Notes under the pieces: generated by a model
What the model was told of the DNA's origin: nothing
What the model saw: only the letters and a program-made list of their open reading frames with translations
The model's database searches: none
Source: Paracyclopina nana
Taxonomy: Eukaryota > Arthropoda > Copepoda > Cyclopoida > Cyclopettidae
Direction of reading: 5' to 3'
NCBI GenBank assembly: GCA_019096065.1
Contig: JAGUCH010000006.1
Location: 20,001 to 84,000, forward strand
Length of the DNA stretch: 64,000 bases
In this document: piece by piece, positions 63,501-64,000 of the stretch
Layout of the letters: every line of letters starts with the position of its first letter
How positions within the stretch are numbered: the first letter of the stretch is position 1
Program-made: the position numbers and the translations under genes

Positions 63501-64000
63501 TCAACAATGGTACTGAAGTTGTTGCTGAAGATGATGTCAATCTTGAGGAGGAAGATAAGGAGAAACCCTTGGTTTTTACTGGAGGTCAAGAAAAGAAGAG
63601 CCAGTCAGAATTCAAGTTTCCCTCAAGGGATGGCAAGACTTTGGCCAAGAGGAGTGCTGATGGTACTGTTGAAAGCGAAGAAATTAAAGCGGTGAGCTTA
63701 GCAATCAAGCAACCACCAGACAGCAATAACCACAGATTAACCCAATGCAATCAATTACATGCACTCAGCTCATCATGGTCCTGGTTTCTAATTCTAACCC
63801 TTTTTCTTACAGAGACAACACAAGCACTTTGGACCTGAGGGATTCAAGCCACCAACTTGTGGAGGACCTGCAAGTGGATATGTTTGCTGCAAAGTTGGAG
63901 TTGTGAGTCTCAACATAAAGTTAACAAAAGGTTTGGTATATTTTTCATATTGCTCTAGGCCCAGAATGGCTTCACTCAGTTTGTGGCTGCTGCCTCAACA
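60550..64000 (+). CDS. Clip-type serine protease homologue with resilin-like repeats, 3' partial
   Basis: Exons 60550-60876, 60934-62202, 62289-62381, 62444-62575, 62639-63691, 63813-63902 and 63959 onward stay in one frame; the gene leaves the window. The first intron (57 bp) is itself open and in frame. The signal peptide is MQGSKTALLLLLALMTYMTA (an ATG at 60532 would add six residues). Residues about 170-340 are Pro/Tyr/Ser-rich with repeated PSDSYGAP and PSYNPP, the first being the core of the resilin elastic repeat. Cys motifs follow: DECYCVPVAQCP, ECPEYGCTV, NGCGLFGC and PTCGGPASGYVCC; the first and last resemble the N-terminal region of arthropod clip and protease-homologue proteins such as scarface. 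The protease-like domain is not in the window, so activity cannot be judged. Confidence 0.75.

Overview
The window is nuclear DNA from an animal, most likely an arthropod. The evidence is an 880-bp array of the arthropod telomere unit TTAGG (positions 4071-4950, C-rich strand shown), spliced genes with short GT-AG introns, and an arthropod-style gene set: laminin beta, Frizzled, lachesin, and a clip-type serine protease homologue with resilin-like repeats. Compact introns would suit a crustacean such as a copepod, but that is a guess. Nothing looks prokaryotic; RBS, operon and CRISPR concepts do not apply.

Layout. 1-4070: gene-free, subtelomere-like repeats with an 815-bp tandem unit. 4071-4950: (TTAGG)n array. 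4951-6804: intergenic DNA with two small transposons. 6805-8586 (+): secreted PAN-TSP1-kelch protein. 9148-10087 (-): GMPPB pseudogene. 12573-19439 (+): laminin beta chain, 13 exons, 1846 aa. 19588-20843 (-): alpha-1,3-fucosyltransferase. 21191-22468 (-): type I membrane protein. 22707-23755 (+): membrane protein with Cys/His zinc-like motifs. 23834-24411 (-): small Cys-rich secreted protein. 25640-26460: 16-bp minisatellite. 26500-37680: gene-poor, one tRNA-Arg(UCU) (29540-29612, -) and many small transposons. 37708-42683 (+): two-pore-domain potassium channel-like gene with both selectivity filters altered and four tandem copies of its last exon. 42851-48291 (-): carbohydrate sulfotransferase. 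48627-51647 (+): Frizzled-4-like receptor. 51714-54030 (-): lachesin-like Ig protein. 55823-57175 (-): OB-fold-like protein. 57880-59110: minisatellite holding a foldback element. 60550 to window end (+): resilin-repeat serine protease homologue, 3' end outside the window.

Exon boundaries were placed by hand from GT-AG signals. Reading phase was checked across each junction, and for every multi-exon gene complete in the window the spliced length is a whole number of codons. Neighbouring genes mostly alternate in strand: convergent pairs have stop codons 66-167 bp apart, and two divergent pairs share short promoters (238 and 335 bp).

Functionally, many products act at the cell surface or matrix: laminin for basement membrane, fucosyl- and sulfotransferases for glycans, Frizzled for Wnt signalling, lachesin for septate junctions. 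This looks like ordinary gene content rather than one coordinated pathway. The most unusual items are the channel-like protein without canonical filters, its tandem terminal exons, and a small-transposon family whose ends are CACAGTG with 5-bp target duplications, a Transib/RAG-type signature.
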